Of a stretch of DNA of 64,000 nt, positions 20,975-31,376 are shown in pieces. The notes below the pieces were generated by a model. The model did not search any database. It saw only the letters and a program-made list of their open reading frames with translations, and was not told where the DNA came from. The translations under genes and the position numbers were made by a program. The DNA comes from Adineta ricciae (taxonomy: Eukaryota; Rotifera; Eurotatoria; Adinetida; Adinetidae). The stretch lies in NCBI GenBank assembly GCA_905250025.1, contig CAJNOJ010000078.1:62001-126000 (forward strand), written 5' to 3'. Positions within the stretch are counted from its first letter, which is position 1; each line of letters opens with the position of its first letter.

Positions 20975-22409
20975 ATAATTTCTTGTGTACAAATGTAAAA
21001 GACTAGTTTTTATTTTGATTTTTGTCTTTCAATCGAAATGAAGTTTGTTATTTTATGCTCTAAAAGTATTATTTCAAATAGTATCTTGAAGTGTTTTTCT
21101 TTTTCTCGTCTTTTTCACATTTTTGTATAAAACACTTGATCGTATGTCAGTATAATATATATGTATAGAAGATTCGAATGGAATTCTGCGTCGCCTTCGT
21201 TTTTCGTTTTTTTTTTCTTCTAAAGGTAGGTTTAATGAGAAATATGAAAATGAGTTATGCAGGACGACAGCTTGTTTTTTTCTTCTTTTTTTCTTAGTTT
21301 GCATATGAGAAGAGATTAGAGTGTTTGAATGCGTAAACGAGCGCACAGCTAGAAGTAATGTGAAGTATGTAAAGATATACCGATCAACAAGGTCGCAGTC
21401 ATCAGTTGTATGTTTCGTATACGAAACACAGAAGGAGAAAGAAGAAAAATTGTGAAAGATGAGATAAAACGTATTCTTTTACTTGAAATTTTTGCTTCAA
21501 CAATTTACCAACGTTTTCTCTTTCCCTTCAAAACCGAATGACGTCGGTCGGTTATTTTCGCTACTGATTCATGCAAAGCTTGAATAATTGCTTTTTAAGG
21601 GCATACTACTTAATCCTTCGTCTATCTTTTCCTCGCAAAATAAAATTCAAGTACTTCATTCGAAAGGAAATTATTTACATTTATTATATATATATATGGA
21701 TGAATTGTGTTTATTTTTGAGCCTTATTTTCTCTGCATATGATATATTAGCAAAGAAGGCGAAATGAAATTATTTTCGTCTGTACAAGAAAGAAAAACGA
21801 AAGATCTATCGATCATATCTCGTATTTCCAATGAACAATTGTTTGTTACTGACTTATATTGTATTCCTTTCTCGTTAATGACTATNTTTATTTTTTCTGT
21901 TTAGACTACTAAAACTTAAATCTTCCAATACAGACCTCCTTTTTTCTGTTCTTAAGTATAAGTGTGAGCTTTGTTTTTTTTTCCCCATAATCATATTTTG
22001 TTTTCTATTTGCTCGTCAAATCACACATAGCGGGAGCTCATGCTTTGAAAAAAAAACATTCATACATTTATATATGCATATATCAATATCAATATATAAA
22101 TAAAAAACCTTGATTATTTCTTTTTTGCTTCACTACATTACGATGCATAACTAATTATTAATTTGTTCGTGTGTATCATTGATTAATTTAATATGTATAC
22201 TTTTTATTTTTTCAACACCGTCCACTGTCGCCGTCGTCGTTTATCATTAGCACGCATTTTTTCATCACTTTGTTTAATGCGTGAGATATTTCTTTTCTGA
22301 ATAGCGAAAAACGTCGCAAGTCTTTCTGTCTTACTCGACATTGAAACGAGCATGACTGACTATCATCTTTGAAACAAAGACCGAAAACACGACAATTATT
22401 TCTCTTTAG
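20975..22409. other. Long non-coding stretch, poly-T rich
   Basis: About 1.4 kb without convincing coding sequence on either strand. Long T runs, AT repeats near 21685 and a single N near 21886. It separates the 370-aa gene from the lamin-tail exon, and none of the coiled-coil exons expected for an intermediate filament gene was found in it. Confidence 0.5.
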
Positions 22410-22747
22410 GTCCTATTGCTATCGATCAGGTAGATCCGCAAGGTAATTTTATCGTTATCGAGAATGCCGGTTCAACAGGTAAAGATCAAGACATGAAGGG
22501 CTGGTCATTACGACGCAAGATTGACAACAAAGAAGATCTTGTTTATAAATTTCCGGATAATTTCGTACTTAAATCACGATCACGTCTTCGCATTTTAAGT
22601 CGCAATGCAAGTAAAGGTTCAATCAATGAAAAAGAAACATTAGTAGCCGAAGGTGTTCAAACATGGGGTACAGGTTCGAACATGATTACACGACTTCTCG
22701 ATGAGAAAGGAGATGAAAAAGCTGTATTCAATCAGAGATTCCAATAA
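22410..22747 (+). pseudogene. Isolated lamin-tail (LTD) exon of an intermediate filament gene
   Basis: A single open exon begins after a good acceptor (TCTCTTTAG) in phase 1 and ends with TAA. It encodes about 112 residues that follow the protostome intermediate-filament tail closely: GNFIVIENAG, then MKGWSLRRKIDNKEDLVYKF, then PDNFVLKSRSRLRIL, then VQTWGTGSNM. These are the conserved beta strands of the immunoglobulin-like lamin-tail domain. No in-frame ATG with promoter-like context or rod exon was found in the 1.4 kb upstream, and another gene lies before that. It is either the last exon of a gene with distant or missing 5' exons, or a fragment left by rearrangement. The frame itself is intact, so decay is not evident. 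Confidence 0.6.
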
Positions 22748-23437
22748 ATTAAATGATAACACTACCGATATTCATTCTCGACGACGATCAAGAAAACACC
22801 GGCTCATCCTTTTTCTTTTTTTGTCTCTTTTTGTTCCTTTTATTAAATTAGAAATGAAAATTCCTTTACCCTTATCTTGTCTGTTGTTCTTTCTAGACAT
22901 AGAGAAGTTTGTGTGTGTGTGTGTGTGTGTAATTGTGTGTTTTTCGTATATAGACAACTTGTCTTTGACTGTTATTATTATATTATCGAACTCATCTTTT
23001 TGAAATTCTGTGAAAATCTTCTTGTCTTTTCTCTTCTTTGCCATCGAACACAAGATCATAACATTTTTCATATATCTTTTTAGGTTAAACCGCTTTTATC
23101 TTCTCTTCAGTTTTTTTTTGTCATTTTCCTATTACTGCTCTGCTAATAAACCAGACACACACGTATAAATACAAATATAAATGAAGAAAAAGGTAGAAAA
23201 CACCGCATACGGATAAATAGTTGGTTTGTTTTTCTGTGTAAGAATTAGTTCTCGATTACTTTTTGTGCGTGTTCGTTTTGTTTCTTTCTCTTTTTCAATG
23301 GGTTTAATCTACTACTGTTTTTTTGTCTATTATTTTTGTTGTTTTCAACTCTTTTCTTCTTGTCCCTTGTATTTCATTTGTGCTACTTGAAAAGTTCGTT
23401 TGCAGGAAACTTCATGCAAAGAAAACCAATATGAAAC
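22748..23437. other. Non-coding stretch with GT microsatellite
   Basis: T-rich sequence following the lamin-tail stop. It includes a (GT)10 run at 22911-22930. Apparent frames across it are low complexity and appear spurious. Confidence 0.5.
22911..22930. repeat. (GT)10 microsatellite
   Basis: Ten perfect GT dinucleotides, followed by a degenerate GT-rich flank. Confidence 0.95.
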
Positions 23438-23901
23438 ATGTCTAATAAACTAGAGGAAGACCTTGAACATTGCTTTAAATATCAACGAAATATTTTCGAA
23501 AAGGTCAGGAAAAGAATTTCATCTTTAAAAACGCCTCAAGGAGAAAAATATCAACTATTTACTGGTTTGTTTGTCAATGTTACTAACAATGACATTATCT
23601 GATAATTACTACATACATAGATGATAGACTAGATCGACTGTTGACAGTATCCTTGTTAAAAAAAAGAACAAAATACATTCTCTCCCTACGCATATGTTGT
23701 CTAGTAGACCGATCGCATGATGCAGCAGAATGTTTTCGAAGATTTTCATCGTCTCAATATAATCTTCTGCAATTGGATTCAGTTGAAGGGAAACGGAAGC
23801 ACGAATTATTTATTTGCAATCGTAGAACTGATAATATGACCATGAAATACGATCTAACGCACTTGCTGACAGAGATAAACAGTAACAACTGCTCTCCATA
23901 A
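23438..23901 (+). CDS. Small uncharacterised protein, 135 aa
   Basis: Two exons (23438-23564 and 23621-23901) separated by a 56-bp intron join in phase 1 to 135 codons beginning MSNKLEEDLEHCFKYQRNIF. The N-terminal 45 residues are likely helical. The second exon is basic and contains several Cys (LRICCLVDRSHDAAECFRRF). No family recognised, no signal peptide. The matched phases favour a real gene, but the evidence is limited to that. Confidence 0.5.
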
Positions 23902-24395
23902 GTTCTCTGTTTAAGTTATATCATCGCTGCGCAATAGATAGTGTCATTTATCTGTGAAATATAAACAGAAGAAACGTATTTCGAATTTCTTCAGTTCGAA
24001 AAAGAAAGTTCCGAAGTCCTTCTCGTTCGTTTTGCGAACTTAACGTAATCCCTTCGTTCTCGATCGTATTGAGTTTCCGTTTGCTAGAAGGATAAAGTGC
24101 AGAATCTGATCTTTACATTGAATCAACAAAACTTTCTTTTTATGCGTAGATATCAATTGCACAGTGTGCGTCGATTGATCAATGAGTTTTTTTTCTATAT
24201 AAATGCGTCAATTATTGTTTATTCGTACGCAGCCTCGTGTCAAAATTGATATCATCTGAATGACCATGATCATGTTCAAACGATACAAACATGCTCTGTT
24301 CGATGAACTAATGACCTGTCAGAAAATAACCTTGATGAAAAAGTTTCAATTCATCAGTAAACTAGCGCGAATATATTCATCATCTTCTATTCAAC
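23902..24395. other. Intergenic region upstream of the lectin genes
   Basis: About 500 bp with no gene recognised. A short frame from 24260 overlaps the lectin start in another frame and looks spurious. Confidence 0.45.
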
Positions 24396-25570
24396 ATGCT
24401 AAGATTTGTGTTCCTATTCGTTTTCATGTTTCATTTTCATCAAGCATCAGGTACACTTGTCCGAAAGTGTTGTCTTTCGATTCATTATGTAATCATAGAT
24501 AATCTATCATTTCGAACTCAATGCCAATCTAATTGGCATTATCTTTCTCAACAGTCACTTTGCGTTATGTTTGCTACGTCAGAAATCGGCGATGTGCCAT
24601 GGTACGATGGATATAAAGGATGTCAAAGTACTAGCGCACAGCTGTTAACATTGACACAATCGAATAAATTGCGGTCAATTGAGAATAAAATCTATGATTT
24701 AGAGAAGATTGATCAAATTGATTTTGATTATATTCAACGTGGTTCATGGATTGGCAAGGCGAGTAAGAGAAAACGAATGAAGATTGATTATCAATGGAGA
24801 CATGAGACGTGAATACATTCATTTAGAATGGTCAAATGATGATCTATGTGACAGTATGAGTACAACGAAGGAAGATCTCGAGTTTAATTGTATGATAATC
24901 ACTATGCGTTCAGGAGATCAATCATTATGCTTAAAAAGAGTTTCGTGTACAGAAAATCATCCATTTATATGTGAAAGTGAGTTGGGACCAGTTCGTTAAG
25001 TTAAAGATAATAGTGAAGGTTTGCAGGTACGGCATTGACAGCGAAAGAATTAATTGAAAACACGATAGAAAGATTAACATGGTGGAAGTGTGTCATATTG
25101 ATATGGTGTATTATTGACGACCAAGTTAAAAAAAAGAAAGAAAAAGAAGCACTAGAAGCTCAAAAAGCAGAAATTCAAGCTTATGTTTCTCAATGTGAGT
25201 TGTAATAACTAACATTCAATTCATTCAACAATATTCCTTCATTCATAGTTGATTTTGAAATACCTCCGGACTCCGAACTACCAAGTGAGTTTGTCGAATT
25301 TAGAAATTATCTTTACGAAACACAGATATGTCTTCGTTTAGACATCCAGTTACCTTTAGCAGCAGCAGGGGAAGAAGAAGAAGAAGCTGAACCGCTTGTT
25401 GTAGGAGGTAAAATGACCTAATCTGTCAACACTCAAATAAAACCTTTCGTCTAGGTTATCAAGTACCATCATGGTTGATTTTGACTGTCGGAGGAATGAT
25501 ATTTGTAGGCGTGATATGTTGTTGTTGTCTCGGGTTTGCATGGATAGTTATGAAATTAAAAAACAGATGA
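24396..25570 (+). CDS. Type I membrane protein with C-type lectin-like domain
   Basis: Six exons (24396-24762, 24827-24976, 25027-25194, 25249-25284, 25342-25407, 25455-25570) all join with consistent phases to 300 residues. The N-terminal signal peptide is MLRFVFLFVFMFHFHQASG. The lectin-like domain follows: the Cys-Trp pair in CQSNWHYLSQQSLC, KGCQSTSAQLLTL, a WIG block, WSNDDLC, and the closing CTENHPFICES. A membrane-proximal Lys/Glu-rich helix (VKKKKEKEALEAQKAEIQ) and an acidic stalk (GEEEEEAEPL) precede a transmembrane segment (SWLILTVGGMIFVGVICCCC) and a very short cytoplasmic tail (KLKNR). The standard calcium/sugar triads EPN or QPD were not seen, so carbohydrate binding is uncertain. 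Probable recognition or adhesion receptor at the cell surface. Confidence 0.82.
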
Positions 25571-25748
25571 TCACGCAGAAATCCGACTTCGATCGAAGTT
25601 GTTCTAGATCATGACTGAAGTAATGAAGAGTTTTGCATTGTTTTCAGTAAAATACAGTATGGACTGTATAAACGAGATGCAGTTTTAGCGCCAAATCTAT
25701 TGTTGTTATCTGTGTTTATAATCTATGTCATATATCATTGAGTTCTTC

Positions 25749-27146
25749 ATGTTTAGTCTACTTGCGTTCATTCCAAATCGATATGGTAGTAAAAATATAC
25801 TTTGTTTTTAAACGTGTATGTTAAACTTAATAATTAGTTCAAGCAATTAATGAGAGTTGTGGAGGAAATAAACCGCTATGTGATGAACCATTGAAGTGTA
25901 TAGGTGGGCGTTGTTTGTGTTCGCCGGTGGGAAGAGCACGTGATAAAGATCAGTTTACTTTTTGGGTATAATTAACAATGAGTTTGATAAAGATTTTAAT
26001 GCTGTTATTGAAGGCAAACGAGAAATGTCATCCATGCCCAACTGGATATTATAATACAGGTAAAAGCTATCATTTTTTATCCATGTTCGATTTGAACAAT
26101 CGATTATAGCTACGAAGTGAGTGATGTACATCGACTTAGTAAAATGTCTCGTCAGCGTATTCGATCTAGATGTTTTAATTTGGTGTACACTAAAGGTAGT
26201 CAATTGACGTGGGAACGTGCACGTGAACGTTGTAAAGAACAGGATGGCGACTTACTTGTCTTCCGTTCTGATGAAGAGGTAATAGAGGAACAAAAGATGA
26301 AATTTTACTAGAAAACCTTCTTGGATAGTATTATTCGATGGAAGCGTCCATCAAAAGTCTTTCAAATGATATGGAGTACGTTCAATCAGCGAATACGCAA
26401 AGAAATCTATTTTGATATAGAATGCCTCAACGAGTACCACAAGATGGTACCTATTTCGCTAGTATATGGCTTGGAATTAAATTAGCCGATTGGCGTGGAA
26501 ACGGACGTTTCAATCTTGTCGCTGATGGGCCAACTCTAACTAAAAAAAATCAACATTGGTGGTAAACACATTGTTGTATTCCATCGATTTCTTACTCTGT
26601 TCGAAGTAAATAGTGGACAAAGCTCACCTCTTGGACATGAACCAAATTATGTGCAATTAAAAGCCACTGGAGAGCGTCAAGCATGCGTCGGTTTAGCCCT
26701 GTTCAAAGATGGTTCTGTTTGCATGCATGATTGGTTTTGCAGTTGGGAATCGTATACACTTTGTGAAGTTCGTAAGTAAACTTGTTCTATGAACTTAGGA
26801 AAATATCTATGCTCCCAAAAATCGTAGATCCTCCACCGCTTGAAACTAGTACAGGTATTGAAAACAAATCTGTTTAAAATCAAATAAGACTTTCTATCTC
26901 TACAGATATACCCGAAGCATTAGAAAGTATGATGATTGATAATTGCTAAATTGATGGACAATGAATTGTTCTGTAGAAAAATCTAGTGGAATGATGGGTT
27001 ATGTCGTTATTATTACTGTTGTGGTACTGTTTTTGGGATGTATAATTGGTGCTACTTATTATTTATTCAAGAAGAAAAAACGACGCGGACGTGCACGATC
27101 GTTTGATTCGGGAGAAAGCGGACTATCGCAAAATTCGCTCTACTAA
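25749..27146 (+). CDS. Second type I membrane C-type lectin-like protein with Cys-rich N-terminus
   Basis: Same orientation, 178 bp after the previous gene. An exon from about 25850 encodes a Cys-rich module (ESCGGNKPLCDEPLKC then GGRCLCSPVG, continued by KCHPCPTGYYNT). The lectin-like domain follows in several exons: WERARERCKEQDGDLLVF (about 26210-26280), ASIWLGIKLADWRG (about 26460), QHWW (about 26555), and RQACVGLALFKDGSVC then DWFCSWESYTLCE (about 26665-26770). A Pro/Thr stalk leads to a transmembrane helix (GYVVIITVVVLFLGCIIGA) and a basic cytoplasmic tail (KKKKRRGRARS) with Ser/Tyr near the end. The start at 25749 is a guess: it gives a matched splice phase but only a weak signal peptide. 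One internal acceptor (near 26116) is ambiguous. Confidence 0.72.
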
Positions 27147-27480
27147 TTCGCTTTTCTTTGTTAAGAAATAAAAACGATCTAAAACACATTTTGTTACATA
27201 TTTAAATACTATTGGCTTTACATGACAATAAAAAAATGAGAAGGAGAAACGGAGGGATCAAACCCATCTTTTTCATGTTGATTTTATCATTCGAAATTTG
27301 ATATGTTTGGAAAAAGCCAACAATGCCCCTTTTCTATTGTTATCAAAGTACTTTGTTGATGGTTTTCTACCCATAAGAAAAGAAAAAAAAGCATATACAA
27401 ATCCTTTGTACCGTGTTGTCGCTGTCTATATAAGAGCATATCGTGGCAAATGGCAAATTTCAGAATTACGAATAATCTAC
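27147..27480. promoter_or_regulatory. Upstream region of the E2 cluster with a TATA-like site
   Basis: Between the lectin stop and the first E2 gene. A TATA-like TCTATATAAG lies at 27425-27434, about 50 bp before the E2 start codon. An upstream in-frame extension from 27298 is possible but lacks conserved sequence. The lectin gene probably uses the AATAAA-containing stretch soon after 27160. Confidence 0.4.
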
Positions 27481-28126
27481 ATGACTCAACCCAGTAGATT
27501 AAACAAAACTCTTTGGAGGAATCTCACTGAGCTAAAGTTATTGAACAAAGACAATACGCCATTCAAGTTCGTACTCGATAAATCGCCATTTCGTGAAGAT
27601 GACGACGATGAGAATGACGAATCTGGAAAAGAGCAAACAGAACTACTGATTATTGGACGAATATTTCCAAATTGTGATACATTTAAAGAAAGTGCTTTCA
27701 AAATAGAAATCAAACTCACATCCAAGTATCCTGCCGACCCACCTGAAGTAAGATTTCTGACTCCTATTTATCACCCAAATATAACAAAAGATGGTAAATA
27801 AGTAAACTTTGATCGATAATTTGATTATCCTTTCACATTACTCGAAGGCAAATTTTGTCATCCGTTATTGGTGAAAAGTTTACGATGGAAACCGCATACA
27901 TCTTTGGTTGAAGTAGTCAAAGCTGTTGTCGAACATGTGGCTAATCCGGATCTCGATTATGCAATCAATCTTGGTTCGTATCTTTAACTAAAGCTTACGC
28001 TTGTCTTCAATAGTTTTTCTCAACTTTTCTCGTGTAGATATTGCCGAGGAGTATACGAACAATAGACCTGAATTTGAACTCAAAGCCTCAAAGATGATCA
28101 ATGAACACAAGTTGCCTCGAAATTAA
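27481..28126 (+). CDS. UBE2L3-like E2 ubiquitin-conjugating enzyme, cluster gene 1 (acidic insert)
   Basis: E2 enzymes carry activated ubiquitin as a cysteine thioester; UBE2L3-type E2s serve RBR and HECT ligases. Exons 27481-27793, 27848-27973 and 28038-28126 join to 175 residues. UBC core: helix 1 (NKTLWRNLTELKLL), AFKIEIKL, YPADPPEVRF, TPIYHPN, then the active-site Cys eight residues after the HPN Asn in GKFCHPLL, RWKPHTSLVEVVKAV, and the C-terminal helix ending KLPRN. Resemblance to UBE2L3 is greatest in the AFRIEI, WKP and EEY segments. Unlike UBE2L3, an acidic insert (about residues 37-55, FREDDDDENDESGKEQ) sits between the first two strands. A polyadenylation signal AATAAA lies at 28183, so it is its own transcription unit. 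Confidence 0.88.
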
Positions 28127-28687
28127 AAGCAGTATTTTTTCTGGGAATTGAATGTATTTACTCTGTTTTTTATTCACACTAGAATAAACATATTTATGAG
28201 TGAAAGTGAACTTATGTCACAGCTCCATGCAAAATACGATGAAACAACAAAGTAATAAATCATTTAATGATTGAAGATGCACAGATAATTAATCAATAAA
28301 TCGATATGCGTGCAATGAGACGTGAAATCAATTGCGTATCTTGTTTTGTATGAATTTCAAGTTCGGCTTGTGGAAGGACGAAGGCATGAGTGTGTGAGAA
28401 TAGAATACGTCATAGGTCCCTAGATATTTTTGTGTTTTTACTTTGTGTGATTCGGATGTAATGCGAATATACGCGAAATATTCGACAAGGAAGTAAATAA
28501 AGTAATTAGGCAGCATTGCTCTCATCTTATTTTGCATTAATAACGTCTACTTATATATAAAGAACATTTTTCGTTTGCTATTTTCATCGCCGAAGAGATT
28601 GAGAGCATTAACTAATACGAAACACTGCTTTTTCTATACGATTTCAATCATTCCACACAAGTCAACAAGCAGCCCGAAATTGTCTAC
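28127..28687. other. Spacer between E2 genes 1 and 2
   Basis: It contains the AATAAA of gene 1 (28183-28188). A TATA-like CTTATATATAAAG near 28550 lies about 130 bp before the next start codon. No coding sequence recognised. Confidence 0.45.
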
Positions 28688-29325
28688 ATGTCGCGATCGA
28701 GAATACTAAATAAACGTTTGTACCAAGATATTGCTGGATTGAAGCGTTTGAATACAGAAGATGCCGAAGTTCGATTCAAAGTAGTACAGTCACCATTCTC
28801 CGATGAAGAAGACGACGACGACGACATGCCCAAGAGTGTTGCGCAAAAAGAATGTGGACTAATTGGTCTAATCTATCCTCAATCGAATATATACAAAGAC
28901 GTTGCATTCAAAATTAAAATCATATTTCCTCAAACGTTTCCAATGGTTCCGCCCACCGTCACTTTTGTTACTCCAATCTATCATCCAAATGTGACAGACA
29001 AAGGTAGGGTAAAACCGGCTGATTCATTCTTGACTCTAGTAATGCATATAGGAGAGTTCTGTAATGAACTGTTAACAAGAAACAGCAAGTGGTTATCAAC
29101 TACATCTTTGCTCGAAGTTGTTAAAATCGTTACTCAGCATATCGATGAGCCTGATTCTACTAATCCGATCCGAGCAGGTTAGTATTCGATTTCTTTCAAT
29201 CATTTTTTAAATATACAAACGGTGATATGTTTCTAGCTGTGGGTGTTGAGTACACAAATAATCGAGCTCAGTTCGAGAGCAACGCAAGAGAACACGCTTT
29301 AAAATATGGCGAACCACGTAAATGA
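28688..29325 (+). CDS. UBE2L3-like E2 enzyme, cluster gene 2 (acidic insert)
   Basis: Exons 28688-29003, 29052-29177 and 29237-29325 give 176 residues. Introns interrupt the same codons as in gene 1, and exons 2 and 3 have identical lengths (126 and 89 nt). The core has HPN (IYHPNVTDKG) and the catalytic Cys in GEFCNELL, eight residues after Asn as in functional E2s. The insert is SDEEDDDDDMPKSVAQKE. The C-terminus (VEYTNNRAQFESNAREHALK) resembles the last helix of UBE2L3. Sequence is clearly divergent from gene 1 outside the core, so the duplication is not recent. AATAAA lies at 29345. Predicted active on sequence grounds. Confidence 0.88.
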
Positions 29326-29986
29326 TTGCTTCGTTGTATCGTTAAATAAACATCATCACACGTAAAAACATGCATAATCAAACGATTTTTTTTCTTTTTT
29401 GCTTGGCGTTTTGCTCTTGTTTATCGCTTTACGTATACAATTTAGACATCCTCAAAGCATTCGGTCATATCAATCAGCATTTGTGATAGATATCTTTTAA
29501 AATAAATAGTGTCCCAAAGAAGAATTTGATGTTGATATCGATTCACATGATTACTGCGTTGATTCATCATTCAATAACCAACCTAAGAAATACCTCTTTT
29601 GATTTGATGATGAAAAATCGATGGGAATTTTCTTTCCGATTTTCGATAGTTATGATAATACATCACATCCTACGTTAGCTAACGAAGAAACATCATCATT
29701 AAAAAGATATATCGTTATTCATCTTCGTACTCTGTTAGTCATTCTTTCATTCAACTATTACTCATGTAAAGCTTGTAAGAAGCCATTGGTTGGAAAAAAA
29801 CTGAAGAAAGAATGAAGCTTGTGCGTTTTCTTTCTGTTCTATGTTGGAAAAAATAGTGTCGTTAACAACGTGCTTCTCTTTTTAAACGCTTGATTCGCTC
29901 TTTACATCCAAACAGGTATATATAGTCCAACGAAGATAGTAGGATATGGAGAATTTTACTGCGAAAATTAGTACTCAGAGTGGTGA
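29326..29986. other. Spacer between E2 gene 2 and the E2 relic
   Basis: Contains the AATAAA of gene 2 (29345-29350). A 64-codon frame at 29621-29815 has no recognisable similarity. Nothing else found. Confidence 0.45.
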
Positions 29987-30140
29987 ATGAATCGAAACAT
30001 ACAACCGAAGAAGCAGTTCAGTATCATGCGATTATTTCCAACACAATCGATGTACGAAAATAGTGTCTTTCAGAGTAAGATCAAAGTTGTTGGAAAAAAC
30101 CCAGTAGATGCAAGTCACATCCGTTTTTTTTTGTTTCGAC
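29987..30140 (+). pseudogene. Decayed E2 ubiquitin-conjugating enzyme fragment
   Basis: The frame contains IMRLFPTQSMYENSVFQSKI, then KVVGKNPVDASHIRF. This aligns with the middle of the neighbouring E2s (IIGRIFPNCDTFKESAFKIE, then IKLTSKYPADPPEVRF) over about 35 residues in the right order, with no gap. Directly afterwards the sequence turns into a T run and loses the HPN and Cys region. No E2 N-terminal helix or C-terminal exons are visible nearby. It is in the same orientation and position order as the functional genes, so it is best read as a dead member of the tandem array. Confidence 0.68.
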
Positions 30141-30740
30141 TTGTCAGCTATATATTATGTCGTGATCCTATGTATAAGTATAGGTTCTTTTCTTAAAAGC
30201 GGCGTACTCCTATCTGTTGCACAACCTATTGAAGTACTTAGCTGGTGAAAACCTATACAAGTGGGTTAAAATTTCGTACTCTTGTTGGTCTTGTCTTTTT
30301 TTAGTTTGTTCTCATCGTAGAATATAGAGTTTCTGTGTAACGTGCGAGAAGAAAACGACATTTTTCATTTTTTTGTAATACTTCTTCGACTAAGTATAGG
30401 TTATAATTCAAATAAGAGAATTTCATTTTTAACGCATAGAGAACATATCATACGATGGGTATGTTCTTCTACTTCCTCGGACGCTTCGAAAGTTGAGAGA
30501 AGAAACGAAAAACACTGTTTTCGTCTGTACTGTAGCGAATATGCTTCGAAACGTCGCTTTTCTCCTTTTATCGCTCTCATTTTTGTATTTGTTTTGTACG
30601 CTGACGAGTTAGATAAATAGCTGGTTTTTTTGTGTCACGCACTTTTCAGCACAGATAGTCGGCGAGCTATGGACAACGTGTCACTGCTGTTCAGGAAAAA
30701 TATTTTTCATATTGTTTGACTTTTTCAGATAAAACTCGAC
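30141..30740. other. Spacer between E2 relic and E2 gene 3
   Basis: About 600 bp of AT-rich sequence; a 92-codon frame at 30342-30620 has no E2 similarity. It must include the 5' region of gene 3. Confidence 0.45.
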
Positions 30741-31376
30741 ATGAGCGACCCTAGATTGAATAGAGTTCTTCACAAACAAGTCCAGGATTTGTCACGTTGT
30801 AATACACCAAATGCACCGGTGCGATTTCGCTTGAAAAAATCACCATTCGACGACGACGACGAAGATGAATGCGACACCAAAGAAGAAGCAAGCGCTGTCG
30901 ATAAAACTCATAAGCTTACTGGATGTATATATCCAAATTCTGATATCTACAAGGAAGCAGCGTTTGAAATTGAATTAGGCTTACACAAAACATATCCTCT
31001 GGAACCACCTGAAGTTCGATTTCTTACTCCTATTTATCATCCCAACGTTGGCGTCGATGGTAAGATGCTCTTCGGAAAGCATGTGAATAATCTTGGCTGT
31101 CTTTCCTAGGGAAATTTTGTCACGAAGTATTGAAAAAAACAGTGGAATGGAAGTCGAATACTACTCTGATCGATGTAGTGAAAGCAATTGTGGACAGGAT
31201 TGATAAACCAGACGTTGATCAAACGATAACCTTTGGTGCGTCTTTTAATTTCTTGTTAATTTTCTCGGTTAACTTCCGTATTTTTAGAAGTGGGCAAGGA
31301 GTACGCCGAAGAGCCAGCTGAATTCAAACGTAAAGCAATAGAATCTGTTAGAAAAAATGGACTGCCGCGAAACTAA
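30741..31376 (+). CDS. UBE2L3-like E2 enzyme, cluster gene 3 (acidic insert)
   Basis: Exons 30741-31059, 31110-31235 and 31288-31376 give 177 residues with intron positions and exon 2/3 lengths identical to genes 1 and 2. Active-site region: IYHPNVGVDG then KFCHEVLKK, with Cys eight residues after Asn. The insert is DDDDEDECDTKEEASAVDKT. EWKSNTTLIDVVKAIVDRI corresponds to the helix after the catalytic loop, and the protein ends KNGLPRN, close to gene 1. AATAAA lies at 31422. Probably functional; likely partners are RBR/HECT-type ligases by analogy with UBE2L3. Confidence 0.88.

Noticed and set aside
22701-23083. Overlapping frames on both strands around the GT repeat
   Set aside because: They read through a microsatellite and T runs; low-complexity artefacts.
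27298-27480. In-frame upstream extension of E2 gene 1
   Set aside because: No counterpart in the other E2 genes, and a TATA-like site lies within it.
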